Shown: positions 34,102-45,743 of the stretch, piece by piece
Layout: each line of letters begins with the position of its first letter
Numbering within the stretch: the first letter of the stretch is position 1
Assembly: GCA_963556255.1 (NCBI GenBank)
Contig: OY744605.1
Coordinates: forward strand, 69,636,959 to 69,700,958
Direction: 5' to 3'
DNA length: 64,000 nucleotides
Source of the DNA: Allolobophora icterica
Taxonomy: Eukaryota > Annelida > Clitellata > Crassiclitellata > Lumbricidae
Translations under genes and position numbers: made by a program
Notes under the pieces: generated by a model
Databases searched by the model: none
What the model was told of the DNA's origin: nothing
What the model saw: only the letters and a program-made list of their open reading frames with translations

Positions 34102-37100
34102 AGAGTTTTATATAGCGCCCCTTCAAGGTGATCTATTCAGGAGCGCTCCTAGTCCAACCACGGCTAAAGAGAGTAGTTGTCAAGTTTGTAAGTTCTAAAC
34201 AAGATAGAGTGAGTCATAGGCACCAGGTGGAGTGCTAAAGAAAGGCCATTCCAGGTTGCGGGGCCAGCGACCGAAAAAGAACAGCGCTGCATAATGGCTG
34301 TCCGCGTGCGGGGGACCAAGAGCTCGGCCTGGTCAGCCGAGCGAAGAGCAGATCGCCGCAAGACTCCCGAGGTAGGGCGACACAACTCCCGCAGGTATGG
34401 GGGGGGGGCAGGTCCCTCCAGACACCGCCTAACCAGTGCAGAGGCAATCCGCAGCGGGAAAGGGAGCCAGTGCAGAACATCCCGCATATAAAGAGAAACC
34501 TGGCCAAATCTGGGGATGCGACCAATAAGACGTGCGGCATTACCACAACGGTGAACAGATTAGATTCTATCGACATACCTCTCGTTCAGCATGCTGCACA
34601 AAGAGTTTGTCTGTTTTAACAAAGGCGTCCTCTATCGACTGTTTATCAACACCCTTGCCATCTCGCAGTTTAGCAGCCAGGTGGCAGTGCAGGTGGCTGG
34701 CAGCATACTTGGCCGCCTCGACACCTCCATGGCCATCGTAAACAGCGTAGAATTGCAGGCTGTTGTTCGGCTCCTGTGAAACAAAACACAGCAGATCATG
34801 AATTCAAGATAATAATAATAATAACACGGACAATTTCTAGAGCGCCGTAACGCAACCATGCCGCTACAAGGGCGCTGTACAGACAACACCTACAGCCTAG
34901 CATGATAGCCGGCCCTATTTAGCAGACGGATAGGCTTTGATGAAAAGATGACGCTTGAGCCGGGTCTGGAATGCCTCAATTGATGGCGCGGAACGGATCT
35001 CGGGTGGAAGGCCATTCCAGCTACACGGTTCAGCGACAGAGAAAGCCCGTTGCAAGATAATTGCTTCTAGAAAGACTGTTTGAAAGGTGTGTAAAAGGTA
35101 TTAAACTGCATGGTAGCAGTTTGAGATGTTCTTGAAATGCATCACATAAACACTCTGCTACATGCACACAGATGCAAGGACAAACCAAGAGGCCAATCCG
35201 TCCATGTATCTCTACCCGAGTTAGTTTGTGGGCAAGTTGATTAAGCTTGTGGCTACAGGTCACTAAATTCTGGAAGACTATAACTAGTCTTAAAGGAACT
35301 GGGAAACTAAAGAAAAGGTCATCAAGAAGACATCTGTCCTAACCCCGCTCCCTTATAAGTTTCCCACTACATGTCTAGTGGTTAGCTTCCTGGACATTCA
35401 ACCAACAGTCTCTCTAAGCTGTGCACCTGCCAACCAGGTTTGCTGTTCCATGCACTGCAAAAAGTCCCAGCAACACAAATGCATCAAAAAACTTTCTGTA
35501 CAACAAGGTCAGAAACCTGCACTGGATTTCAACTTAGAGGGAAGACAGCTGTCAACCCAGAGGATAAAATCCCTCTCAGGGCAGAAAGATATTTGAAGAT
35601 TTCTGCTCCAACAGTGGCCCTAGTGAATTAACCTATAAAATAAGAACACTGACCATACAGTAATGTTTTTTTTAATTTTTTTTTTAAGAACACTGACCAT
35701 ACAGTAATACTGACGTCAATCATTGTTGATATGACGACGTCGTTAAATAAATGTTACAAACCATACAGTAATGTACACACACATACCTGCAAGCCTAAGA
35801 GTTCACTAAGGTAAGGCATGACAACATGTTGGTCTTCCATTTTTCGCCGAGTGTTTTTGATGGCATGTTCTGACACCACATGGACATCGTTTTTTTGTGC
35901 TCCAGTAACGGCAGGAGGCAGGTGAGCCTTCCATTTCGAGCACACCTCTTTCGTTACGCGAATCACCTCCTGGGCAAGTTGGCTTGCATCAATTCCATCT
36001 AACAACACATACAATGAATTATTATTTAATCAATTATTAATTTTAGTAATTTTTTTAATTATTTGCTTACATTCAAGCTAACTGATGATCCTGACCAACA
36101 CATACAAATAATTCTTAACAATTTGGCAGCTATGACATGTTTGGTGAATTTTGACCATTACTAGTTAATATAAATTCTTCTTAAATATAGCCATGTTATG
36201 CAATTATTCCTTAGTTAAATACTGCAAGGCATTCTATAAATATTCAGACACAATACATCAATACAAACACACATACATACATAACTACATCGAAACATAC
36301 ATACATATGATAACATGAATGTACATGTATACATAAATGATCCAAACATACATATTTGCATATATACATATATATATAATATATACATACATACTTATAC
36401 GAATATTTAAAAGGCACTATATATTTAGATACAGACAAACATAAATGCTACCAACCAAACACAACGTCTTGAGCAACTGAGGCATTGCTGTCCTTTTTAA
36501 CATCAGTATGTTGTGTATCAGGTGAACCAAGCTTTGAATCAAGCGGCTTCTTCCGTAGTTTGCTCAACGACTCCTGACGAACCTTGGTCACAACTTCGTG
36601 TGAGATATGATGGGCAAGCAACAATGGACATTTTTCTTTTTTGTCTTTTTCTCTAAAAATATAAACACACAGCTTGGCATACATTTCAAGGACACACAGA
36701 CTTGTCAGCTTACATACTATACCACCCTGTATAGTATACATTAACAACCTATATACAGCATTGCCACCCCTTATACTTTAGCACCTATTAACCCTTACAA
36801 CCCATAAGACATACTTAATACAATACCACCCATCATATCTTGCCACTAAATCTACTTTGCCACCTTGTACACCTTACCATCTGATATACCTCACTCCTGA
36901 AAGATGATAAATGGCTCTCACCTGTGAACAAGAAACACAGATATAGGTCCTACATAAATGCATCATTCCTATAACTGATGGTATAAATGGATTAACTGTT
37001 TCTTGTTACTCAACACTTTAATGACGCAAGTGCACTAAAAGCGAACTGAAAACCAATGCAGCTCATCGTTAAACTGTTAGGCAAATAAGCGATTGTATGT

Positions 37101-37320
37101 AAGATTTAATAAGGCAACAGTGGCTGATTGCTGATTAATCTGCCTGTAACTTCTGAGTCCAGGGTTTGAATCCTGGTGTGTCACGTGAAATGCCAATTCT
37201 CTGTCCAGCTTTATAACCTGTACAGAAAGTTTGGACTGCTGTTGTTTCTGTGATTCAATCAACATATCCTTCAACTGCAGGACCATGTCTCTACTGAAAA
37301 AGACTGGTGATCTAACCAAC

Positions 37321-37356
<36 letters not shown>

Positions 37357-40300
37357 TATTATTATTATTATTTAGTATTACATTAGTTTTGTATAGCATC
37401 CCTTCAAGATTATCTACTCAGAAGCACTCTCAGCCCAACCCCGGTCAAACAAGACAGTCTTAGGCCAGAAACGAACAGGGCAGAGTGACCTATTGGTGTT
37501 AAAGGCAGTGCTACAGAGAGCCCAGTTCAGGTCACAGGGCCAGCCACAAAGAATACACGGCGCTGCTGCACAGCAGTCCACGCTCGAGGGACAAGGAGCT
37601 ATCCTATCTACCATGCATCAATTTATGATTCATGCAAAGTGTTATTCTTCAAATGGCAATATTACGTTAATGTCTTTGGTTTGGGGACGAGAGGAATAAT
37701 TAACATAACACTGTCCTTGCAGTTAATGAAAATGGATATACATGTGTAACTGTTAAAACTAACTAACTTGAAATCTGTTATAGGAAATTAGGTGACCCTC
37801 TGAGCAGAACTTCTTGTCCTCTTGGTCTCAGCTCTTACAGCCTATTACAATTTTGCTTTCATTGACTATAATATATATCATTATTTGATGCTCAATAAAA
37901 ATATAATCTGGAAACTTCTATAGGATTTTTAAAGTATTGTTATAATGCACAAAATATCAATCGATTGTCGCTTCTAAAGAAAACTGGTAATGTAATAAAG
38001 GGCCAGTAACAATTACCTAACATCACTCTGCAAACCCTACAGCAAAAACATGGACGTTTTACCAGGAAGGACTGTATCATCAGAAAATTTCAAGTTACAA
38101 GTTAGCAAATTGTGTGGTTTTGTACATTTGACTTTGAACACTCCTCCGCAGACTCCAAAGCAGACTGTCTCCAAAGTGTGACTTCCAAGCCTTTCTGAAT
38201 AGTAAATACTAGGGCATAGCCGGGTGCCGTTTTTCAACCGGGTACCGGTAGTTTGAATAGAAACCTGCCGGGTCCGGGTACCGGGTCCGGGTATTAAAAC
38301 TAAAAGTAATCTCAAATCTCTAATCCGAACTCAATGTCGCGAAAAAATAACTCCACTCTACCCTATACAAATCAACTTAGAACATTTTAATAAACAAGGA
38401 AAACAACTGCAATGATCGAAAAGGGTGGGAGAGGGACTAGATGGCGTTCTCAATAATCAAAAGAGAATTGTCCGTGTATAGGTGAAAGGAGGAGGGGAGA
38501 GGAACTTGCTGGAGCTCTCTATAATCAAAGGAAATTGTTGGTGCACAGGCGAAAGGAGGAGGGGAGAGGGACTTGATGGAATTCTCAACATCAAAGGAAA
38601 TCGTTGCGGCATAGGCGAAATGAGGAGGGGAGAGGGGCTTGCTGGAACTCTCAATAATCAAAAGAAAACGCCGGCAGATCATGGACAGCCAAAGGCCGTC
38701 GCCAAGGCAACTTACTGTTCCTCATGTCATTACATTATGTTACTGTTAGTTGACATTTACCCACCCGGACCCGGATGACCTTTCAGCTCCGGGTCCGGTG
38801 TCTTCCGGGTGTTCAATACCCGGAATTTCCGGTTATCCGGGTCAGTACCCGGCTATGCCCTAGTAAATACCACAGTTGCACACTGCTCATCAAAAAGCAC
38901 AGCCCTTATTGGAGTAGAGTTAATGTAAAGCTTCCAAGTCCCATAGTAAGTCTTTGGCTTTAGTTCCTTGAAAAGAACTGGATGAATCTAAAGGTCCTGG
39001 ACATGTATTCTGTGCATCACAGAACATGCCGTTTACTTCCAGTTATGCCTCTACTAGAGCTGTACCGATGCATCGGCAGCATTCGTAATCGGACCGATTA
39101 TTAGAGGTATCGGCATAATTTGCATCGGCAAAAAATAATCGGCGCCGATGCAAATTACTTTATAATTAACGTTTTTTGCACAATGATCGTTACAAAAAGA
39201 AAAATGAGCACAAATATCTATGTTTTGTTTCTTATTATTGCTTTATATTTAGCATTGCACTACTTACTAGGTACCGTAGAAACCAAGGACCTTTTATATA
39301 CAGAACTGGAAACTCCGTAATAACCCTTATACACGTCGTGTGCATAGACTTTGGGCGATAACAAAATAATCGGACTCATACGCGGTATCGGCTATTTCAA
39401 TAATCGGCTATACGCGGTATCGGCATAATCGGCAAAAAGGGCTATCGGTACACCTCTAGCCTCTACCAAATTCTGCCATTTACAACAACTTGTCCAGGGT
39501 CGTTAAATCCACAGCCATTGCATTACAGACCAAGTGTGCTACTGAACAGATCACTGTGTCTCTTAAAAGCACTGGGTACCTCACATAACCTTGGGGTGGA
39601 GGTTCTCAAAAAAGACTGAGAGACAGAGGCACAGCTAAAGGTGCTTGCAAGAAGAAGGGTTTCAGGTCTCAGGTTGTTCTAAGTTTTAAAACAACCTAAA
39701 ACCCTATGAAAGTCACAAATTAGGTTCTTAGGTTTTTATTTAGGTATAAATGAGAATAAAAGACAATCTGATTTTAGTTTTCTATGTTTTTGGTTGAAGG
39801 TACTGTAATTAATTAACATTGTGCGCAGCTATTGCAATTATGAAACAAATTATTCTACACCAGCATGCACCATGGCACTGAACTCATAATATTGTATGAA
39901 CTGCCATATTTGGTTTAAGTCATCTGGAAAACATAGCAAAACCTCAAAACCAAAATGTTTATATTAAGAAACTTGGCTCTTTGCATCCATGGGCATATAT
40001 AATAAGAAATGAATTACACTTTTTAATGTTCACAAAATAGTCTGAGGTATTGTCCAAAAACTAAGTGAGCAAAGGCTGCATGGCTTTTATAATACATTTT
40101 TACACTCTCACGGCACTGAGGTGTTGCAAAACTTTGTTGATTATCCCTCCCTAATGATTCGCATGACCTCGTTTCTACTACGGTGGACTCGTGCAGCCTT
40201 CTGGATCTACTCATTTTACAGCATTCGAGAAGATATGCGCAAGCAGATAACACAGACTGCCCTTGTTCTTAATTATTACGAAATTGAAAGTAAACCAGTC

Positions 40301-40647
40301 TTTACGACGCTTTGGACGCAAACCTGCTGGTCATAGTGTGCACTTTCGTTTTTATATCAATCATCGTGTCTCGCCAGTTTTACACTGGCGCCACAGAAAT
40401 TTCAAGATAATTGAAAACATACTGTCGCATTCATCGATGCATTCGTTGGTGTTGTAAAAGTTAGGAATTAAAGGGTTGATTTTTACCGAGGAATAAATAG
40501 GTACTGCAAACACAAGTCGATGCATTCGCCTTCCACTTCCTCGTCCGCAACTTGGGGTAGGAGCCGTTCAGAAAACTGCTCCTCTTCGCGTTTTACGGTG
40601 ACTTCATCTCGACCGCAGAAATCCTCAAGAAACGCGCTCTCAGACAT
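30845..40647 (-). CDS. PPM1E: PP2C-family Ser/Thr phosphatase, PPM1E/PPM1F (POPX) type, seven exons
   Basis: Exons in order: 40647-40487, 36652-36456, 35998-35787, 34773-34579, 33626-33483, 33101-33008, 31980-30845; phases join to 712 aa. PPM1E/F are Mn/Mg-dependent phosphatases that switch off PAK and CaM kinases. All PP2C signatures are present: [10 protein letters not shown] (about 168-177), YAVYDGHGG (about 200), [46 protein letters not shown] (about 364-371) and GSSDNITVV. The N-terminal 160 residues keep the PPM1F-like blocks ([16 protein letters not shown] and [12 protein letters not shown]). Residues after about 420 form a long Ser/Asp/Gly-rich tail with a basic cluster ([15 protein letters not shown]) that could be a nuclear signal. 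The tail makes its length closer to PPM1E (about 755) than PPM1F (about 454). The start is the first ATG in exon 1; a GTG-initiated extension was ignored. Introns carry hAT and LINE relics. Confidence 0.92.
32034..32821 (-). mobile_element. hAT deletion derivative in the last PPM1E intron
   Basis: Near-perfect 15 bp ends CAGAGGTTCTTAACC, with an exact 8 bp duplication CTATATAA (32026-32033 and 32822-32829). It lies 53 bp upstream of the last exon's acceptor and keeps a fragment of transposase. Confidence 0.92.
32278..32511 (-). pseudogene. N-terminal fragment of hAT transposase
   Basis: A 77-residue frame starting [11 protein letters not shown], then Ser/Thr/Asp-rich, a Lys cluster ([10 protein letters not shown]) and [10 protein letters not shown]. 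This resembles the start of ZBED/FAM200/SCAND3-like hAT transposases (usually YLKYGF). It stops at once afterwards; all catalytic parts are deleted. Confidence 0.6.
33228..33312 (+). repeat. (GTCT)n-type microsatellite
   Basis: TCTG/TCCG tetranucleotides in PPM1E intron 5. Confidence 0.8.
34000..34572 (-). mobile_element. LINE 3' end with (TAA)n tail
   Basis: On the - strand it encodes the C-terminus of a LINE ORF2: [13 protein letters not shown] start ([16 protein letters not shown]), then [24 protein letters not shown] and [16 protein letters not shown], then a stop. After it come a conserved 3' tail (GGGGCGCTATATAAAACTC) and a (TAA)n tract that reads (ATT)n on the + strand at 34000-34100. 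It is 5' truncated, and its 5' end lies only a few bases from the PPM1E exon 4 donor at 34578. Confidence 0.75.
34812..35045 (-). mobile_element. LINE 3' end, second family
   Basis: The - strand reads [20 protein letters not shown] then [12 protein letters not shown] and a stop, the usual end of many LINE ORF2 proteins. A roughly 110 bp 3' tail and (TTA)n follow. It lies just upstream (in gene sense) of exon 4. Confidence 0.65.
36255..36400. repeat. (ACAT)n and (AT)n microsatellite
   Basis: Imperfect ACAT tetranucleotides followed by ATAT runs in PPM1E intron 2. Confidence 0.7.
37321..37610 (-). mobile_element. LINE 3' fragment with (TAA)n tail
   Basis: Reading the - strand, a body related to the LINE at 34000-34572 is followed by the same 3' tail (GTGCTTCTGAGTAGATAAT, then GATGCTATACAAAAC) and (TAA)n at 37321-37372. 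It is strongly decayed. It lies in PPM1E intron 1. Confidence 0.6.
38210..38862. mobile_element. hAT-type MITE, 653 bp
   Basis: Perfect 16 bp ends TAGGGCATAGCCGGGT and an exact 8 bp duplication GTAAATAC (38202-38209 and 38863-38870). Subterminal regions repeat CCGGGT/GGGTCCGGGTA. The middle is a minisatellite. Confidence 0.92.
38420..38665 (+). repeat. roughly 80 bp minisatellite inside the MITE
   Basis: About three to four units, each with GAAAGGAGGAGGGGAGAGG, GCTGGARCTCTC and AATCAAAGGAAA. Purine-rich on the + strand. Confidence 0.8.
39055..39458. mobile_element. hAT-type MITE, 404 bp
   Basis: Ends TAGAGCTGTACCGATGC and, reversed, TAGAGGTGTACCGATAG; exact 8 bp duplication GCCTCTAC (39047-39054 and 39459-39466). 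Subterminal motif AATCGG/TATCGGCATAAT is repeated many times on both sides. Confidence 0.92.
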
Positions 40648-40809
40648 TTCACGAAAATCTAACACTTTTGATCCGACACTTTCTTGTCAACAAAATTGCT
40701 GCCAGCTGAACGCAGACTCTCGTGACGCTTGGACTTTGCTACACATGTTTTGATGACGTCATGCGTCTTCCTCTGAAGGCTGCATTCTACTGGGGCAGAA
40801 AACTCGTGA

Positions 40810-41036
40810 TAGCGTTGTTTTCGTTAACGGTAACGAAAACGAAAACTTGCGTTAACGAAAACTTAAGGTTTTAGTTAACTAAAACTATAACGAAAACGAA
40901 AACTTATACAAAAACGATAATGAAATTAAAACTAAAACTAGCGGAACCCACGAAAACGATAACTGAAATTAAAACAGTCAAAACTAATAATAACGAAAAC
41001 AAAAACTAAAACGCCCAACGAAAACCTAAGGGGCAG
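40810..41036. repeat. AACGAAAAC array 1
   Basis: Irregular repeats of AACGAAAAC/AACTAAAAC, ending AAAACGCCCAACGAAAACCTA. The same array recurs at 43176-43383, and its last 23 bp at 57530-57552. GGGGCAG occurs on both sides (about 40792 and 41037), a possible target duplication. Confidence 0.7.
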
Positions 41037-41065
41037 GAAGCAATATGTTTTATATAACGGACATG

Positions 41066-41099
41066 CCACAGTATAAATAATTAATTATTTATACTGTGG
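41066..41099. repeat. 34 bp perfect palindrome
   Basis: Its half is CCACAGTATAAATAATT, and GGACATGCC stands as a direct repeat at both edges (41059-41067 and 41098-41106). The inner 26 bp recur at 43385-43410. Confidence 0.9.
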
Positions 41100-41100
41100 A

Positions 41101-43172
41101 CATGCCTCGCCCATGCTGGAAGTTAAGTGTGGCGTCCCACAGAGCTCTATATTGGGTCCACTACTATTATATTCCTGGTACATACATACGTAAATGACTT
41201 ATCACATGCTTCAACAACACTTCAGTTTCTCATGTTTGCAGATGACACCAGTTTATTTATGTCTAACAAATCACTAGTTGAACTAGTTAGTAAGTTAAAT
41301 AGTGAACTACTGAAGGTAAATAACTGGCTCAAAGCAAATAAACTGTCCCTAAATCATACCAAAACAAATTACATTATATTTTGTTCCAAGGGAAATAGGC
41401 CTAAAGCTTTTAAACACGACTTTAATCTTACTATCAACATAGATAAACAGAGTATAAGTAGAGTGGCTTCGTGCAAATTTCGGTTCCGGTCCGCTATTCC
41501 GGTACCGGCCCGCTATTCCGGGGGTCCGCTATTCCGGGGGTCCGCTATTCCGGGGGTCCGCTATTCCGGGGATCGGCCGGAATTTACATACATACAACAT
41601 CCATACATACAGACATACATGCATACATACACACGTGCATACATACATGCATACATACATATATACATACATACATACACACGTACATACACACGTCTAT
41701 ACATACATGTACATACATACCTACATACACACGTACATACATACATACATACATAGATACAAGTATGTACGTATATACATACATACATGCACACATACAT
41801 ACATACCCACATACATACATACATACATACATACATACATACATACATACATACATACAGGCATACATACATGCATACACACGTACATACATAGACACGT
41901 ACACACATACATACCTACAAACATATATACCTACATACATGTATGTACATGCATACATACATACATTCACATGCAAGTACATACATACATACTTACATAC
42001 ATATATATATATGCATACATACACAGGTACATACATACATACATAGACACGTATATACATACTTAAATACACACACGTACATACATACATACATAAACAC
42101 GTACATACCTACAAACATACATACCTACCTACATACATGTACGTACATACATACACACGTACATAAATAGATGCATACATACATACATACGTACATGCAT
42201 ACATACACACATACATACAGACATACATACATACACACATACACACGCATTTACTTATGTACATACATATACGTTTGTGTATATGTGTATTTATGTATGT
42301 TGTACATACATGTATGTATATGCATGCATGTATGTATGTATATGCGTGTATGTATGTATGTACGTATGCGTATATGTGTTTTTATGTATGTATCTGTGTA
42401 TGTATGTATATATGTATGTATGTACATGTATGTATCTACATGCTTGTATGTATGTGCAGACATGTATGTATATACGTGTGTTTATGTATGTATGTATGTT
42501 TGTATGTATGTACATATATGTAGCTATGTGTGTATAAATAGGTGTGTACGTATGTATGTATGTAAATAGATGTATGTATGTAGGTATGTTTGCGTGTTTG
42601 CATGTTTGTATGTACATACGTGTATGTATGTATGTACATACATTCATGTACTATGTATGTATCTGAGTACGTGTGTATGTATGTATGTATGTACTCGTAG
42701 ATGTATGCATGGATGTCTGTATGCATGCATTTACGTGTGTATGTATGTATGTGCGTATGTACGTACGTAATGTATGTATGTACATACATGTATCTATGTA
42801 TGTGTGTAGTTACGTGTGTATGCATAATTGCATATATGCATGTATTACATACATGTATGCATGTACAAACATGTATGTATATACGTATTTATATATGTAT
42901 GTACATACGTGTATGTATGTATGTACGTGTGCTTGTATGTTTGTATGTATGTATGTACGTACGTGCATGTATGTATGTATGTTTGTATGTATCTATGTAT
43001 GTTGCATAGGTATGTATATTCCGGCGGATCCCCGGAATAGCGGACCCCCGGAATAGCGGACCCCCGGAATAGTGGCCCCCGGAATAGCGGACCCCCGGAA
43101 TAGCGGGCCGGTACCCAAATTTCTGGGAGTATACATAGACGAGCTCTTGTCATGGAAAGTCCATATAAACGA
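41101..43172 (+). mobile_element. LINE copy A, reverse-transcriptase fragment split by a foldback element
   Basis: Segments 41101-41481 and 43116-43172 belong together. They encode the RT motifs VPQ-S-ILGP and FADDTSLF, then SNKSLVELVSKLNSELLKVN and a following stretch that resumes (LGVYIDELLSWKVHIND) after the insertion. It lacks the 5' half and stops abruptly at 43172, where array 2 begins. Compared with copy B it lacks two 6 bp inserts and has one of its own. Confidence 0.85.
41482..43115. mobile_element. foldback element made of tetranucleotide arms
   Basis: It is 1634 bp, flanked by an 8 bp target duplication CAAATTTC (41474-41481 and 43116-43123); copy B shows the empty site. Both ends read GGTWCCGGYCCGC inwards and carry four to five copies of a 16 bp unit TCCGCTATTCCGGGGG in inverted orientation. 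Inside, the left arm is (ACAT)n-rich (about 41585-42255) and the right arm (TGTA)n-rich (about 42260-43017), so the whole element is one large imperfect hairpin. No protein is encoded; long open frames on both strands are artefacts of the repeat. Confidence 0.85.
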
Positions 43173-43175
43173 CAT

Positions 43176-43383
43176 GTCTAACGAAAACGAAAACCTTAGT
43201 TAACGAAAACTTAAGGTTTTAGTTAACTAAAACTATAACGAAAACGAAAACTTATACAAAAACGATAATGAAATTAAAACTAAAACTATAAGCGGAACCC
43301 ACGAAAACGATAACTGAAATTAAAACAGTCAAAACTAATAATAACGAAAACATAAAAACTAAAACGCCCAACGAAAACCTATA
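43176..43383. repeat. AACGAAAAC array 2
   Basis: Near copy of array 1 (40830-41036), joined directly to the broken end of LINE copy A and followed by the palindrome (43385-43410) and LINE copy B. This order looks like a tandem duplication of array plus LINE start. Confidence 0.75.
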
Positions 43384-43501
43384 AAGTATAAATAATTAAT
43401 TATTTATACTGTGGACATGCCTCGCCCATGCTGGAAGTTAAGTGTGGCGTCCCACAGGGCTCTATATTGGGTCCACTACTATTATATTCCTGGTATACAT
43501 A

Positions 43502-45730
43502 TGTGACGTTCGTCGCTCGAGATCAACTAACCCTTCATCAGACATGGTACCAATTTGTGTCGGTCTTACCCGAGACGCTGCTTCGTCGTCGGGCTGGGTT
43601 CGGCTCCAGCCAACTGACCTTCTGGAGTCGCCCGGGTCACTATCCTGTCTACTTCTGCTGTAGACGAGCGGTTCCCTGTCTCCGCTCTCAGTGCCCATTT
43701 CTCCAAGAGGAGGTCCCGAGGGTATCGCTTGTTTGCGAACAGTGTCGCTGTCAAGCTCCATCTCACTTTCGGACTCTGCCACTGCCGCGGTCGCCGGGTG
43801 GGCAACGTCCTCGTCCTCAGGATGGCCGTCCTTTAGAACAGGGTTCGCTCTCTTGCCGGCAGGAGTCCTCAGCTTCCTGTGAGATCTCTTAGTCAAAGAC
43901 TTTCTCTTTTTCTCCACCTTAACCGAACCCTCACGTACCATTCTGCATCTCATGACTCTCGAGTTATCGTCAATAGGGGAAAACTCTGAACGTTCTCTTG
44001 TCCGAGAGGACAAGGTGTACATCTGACGAGTCGTCACGTCGTGACGTCTCAAACACGCGAACATCTTGCGATAATATATGCACGTGTGATATTAACGCGG
44101 TGTACTGGTCTCACGACACTCTCTTCTGATAGGACAGGTTCTAGGTCTAAAACCTCCCTAACCGCACGCAGAACTGTGTTCCGACCGGCGCACGAGGTGG
44201 GCCCTACTTCGCACTTCGGTCAGTTCTCGGAGCTACGTGTTTCGATCACCAAGTTATTTGCTCTGAATAACGATTGGTTTGAATACTAGATTTTCCTGAC
44301 TCTATCGTTTTCCTGGTCTTACCGCACTGTAATCAGTTGTCGGGCGGTCTTTTCCCGTACTGCGGTCTTTCGGTAACAGTGGTCTTTCCCAGTAACTATT
44401 TTTAGTTACCGGGCGATGGAGCCCCTCCAACGCTCCACCGGCGTGTCAGCCATCCAAGTGTCACAATCCAAATGTAACGCTGACCCCGTAAGGTTACCAG
44501 AATGTCCTGAATTTTGTTCCCAAGAATTTCCGAATTTTGGTTCCCTAACGAAGGTCACGCTTACTCCCACAGGTAACCGGACAAGCTCCGATCGCGGGGT
44601 TCTTCAAAACCCAAGAGGGAACTTCCTGCCTGTCGCCAAATTTACCCTTATTATCTTTTTTGTACTAAACTGGTTTTTTCAGGTATCCCGACGGTCACTT
44701 CACCGAGTGCCGAAGTCGCGTAAAACTCTCCCAGCCGAAGACGCCGAAGTCGCGTAAAACTCTCCCGGCCGAGTACGCCGAAAGCGCGTAGAACTTCCCC
44801 TGTGTCGAGTACGCCGAAATCGCGTAAAACTCGTCTCAGTGTATAAAACCAAACACTGTCGGATCTTGGAGTTCTTCGAACTCCAAGAGGGATTTCCTTG
44901 CCCGACGCCAAATTTACTCTTGGTTTCAAGGATTTCAGAATTCCAGAAAATGGCTACCTTAAGAAGGTCACCTTTACTCCCATGGGTTACCGGACAAGCT
45001 CCGATCGCGGAGTTCTTCAAAACCCAAGAGGGACTTTCCTGCCCGTCGCCAAATTCACCCTGGTTTTCGATCTCACACTGAATTGGTTTTCCTGTGTATC
45101 AACGGTATCCTTCCCCGAGTATTACTCAGCCGTAGATTTCCCACGATCGGGACCTAGACCGCTTCGCGATCAACTGAGGGATCCAACCCGCCGGATCGGC
45201 GCTGTCGGCCCGTCTCCCAACAGTGAACTTCTTTAGCTGTACTCGGGATCGCCTGATTATATTATTCGAACGCCCCTTTCGTCCGTAAATATATTTGTAC
45301 TAACCGGAAACTCGAACTCTGACTCGGTCGTAACCAAAATCACTCGCCTACCACACTGAGTGCAGTATATTTGAATCGGTAACTGAGTCGCTAACCAACA
45401 ACGCTGTTTAACAGTATTGCTATGTATGAAGAGTCGAACCAACTCTTCACGTATAAAGCAGCGCACCGTGAGGCAGGCTCTATGCATCCCGAATGAGCGC
45501 GTCTGCTCGCTATGCGCTGGCTTTACACCGTCGATCGGGCTTCCCTATCACGGTCGTTGCTGGACAGTCGCCTATTGAAATTAAATAAAAATTAAATGAT
45601 CGATGCTGGGCCTTCGCATGAAAAATTAAGATAAACGATGCTGTTCCCTTCGCATGTAAAATTAAAGAAAACGATGCTATTCGCATAAAATAAATCCTCC
45701 CACATACGCACTGTGGCCTTGACCGCCACA
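43502..45730 (-). repeat. 3' LTR of the gypsy element
   Basis: It is 2229 bp and almost identical to the 5' LTR. It repeats the first 188 codons of the Gag frame (44064-43502), which then run out into the LINE and stop. Confidence 0.95.
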
Positions 45731-45743
45731 CTCTCCCCACCTT
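45731..45743 (-). promoter_or_regulatory. polypurine tract
   Basis: The - strand reads AAGGTGGGGAGAG directly before the 3' LTR, the expected site and composition for plus-strand priming. Confidence 0.85.

Noticed and set aside
35360..35640. Dispersed repeat shared with 12490-12750 and 3320-3365 (CCCTCTCAGGGCAGAAA, GAAAGATATTTGAAGATTTC)
   Set aside because: The similarity is real but short and patchy; I cannot define ends or a class, so it is not listed as a feature.
37210..37294. Possible extra PPM1E exon ([20 protein letters not shown]) with AG and GT borders
   Set aside because: Its phase fits exon 1 but not exon 2, while exon 1 joins exon 2 directly in phase and matches the family without it.
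41127..43056. Many open frames of 60-209 codons on both strands rich in Tyr/Ile/His/Thr or Met/Tyr/Val/Cys
   Set aside because: They are translations of ACAT/TGTA tetranucleotide repeats, which lack stops in several frames; no domain or codon signal.
44416..45236. Repeated + strand frames of about 110 codons in both LTRs
   Set aside because: They are antisense to the LTR, have no known domain, and are duplicated only because the LTR is.
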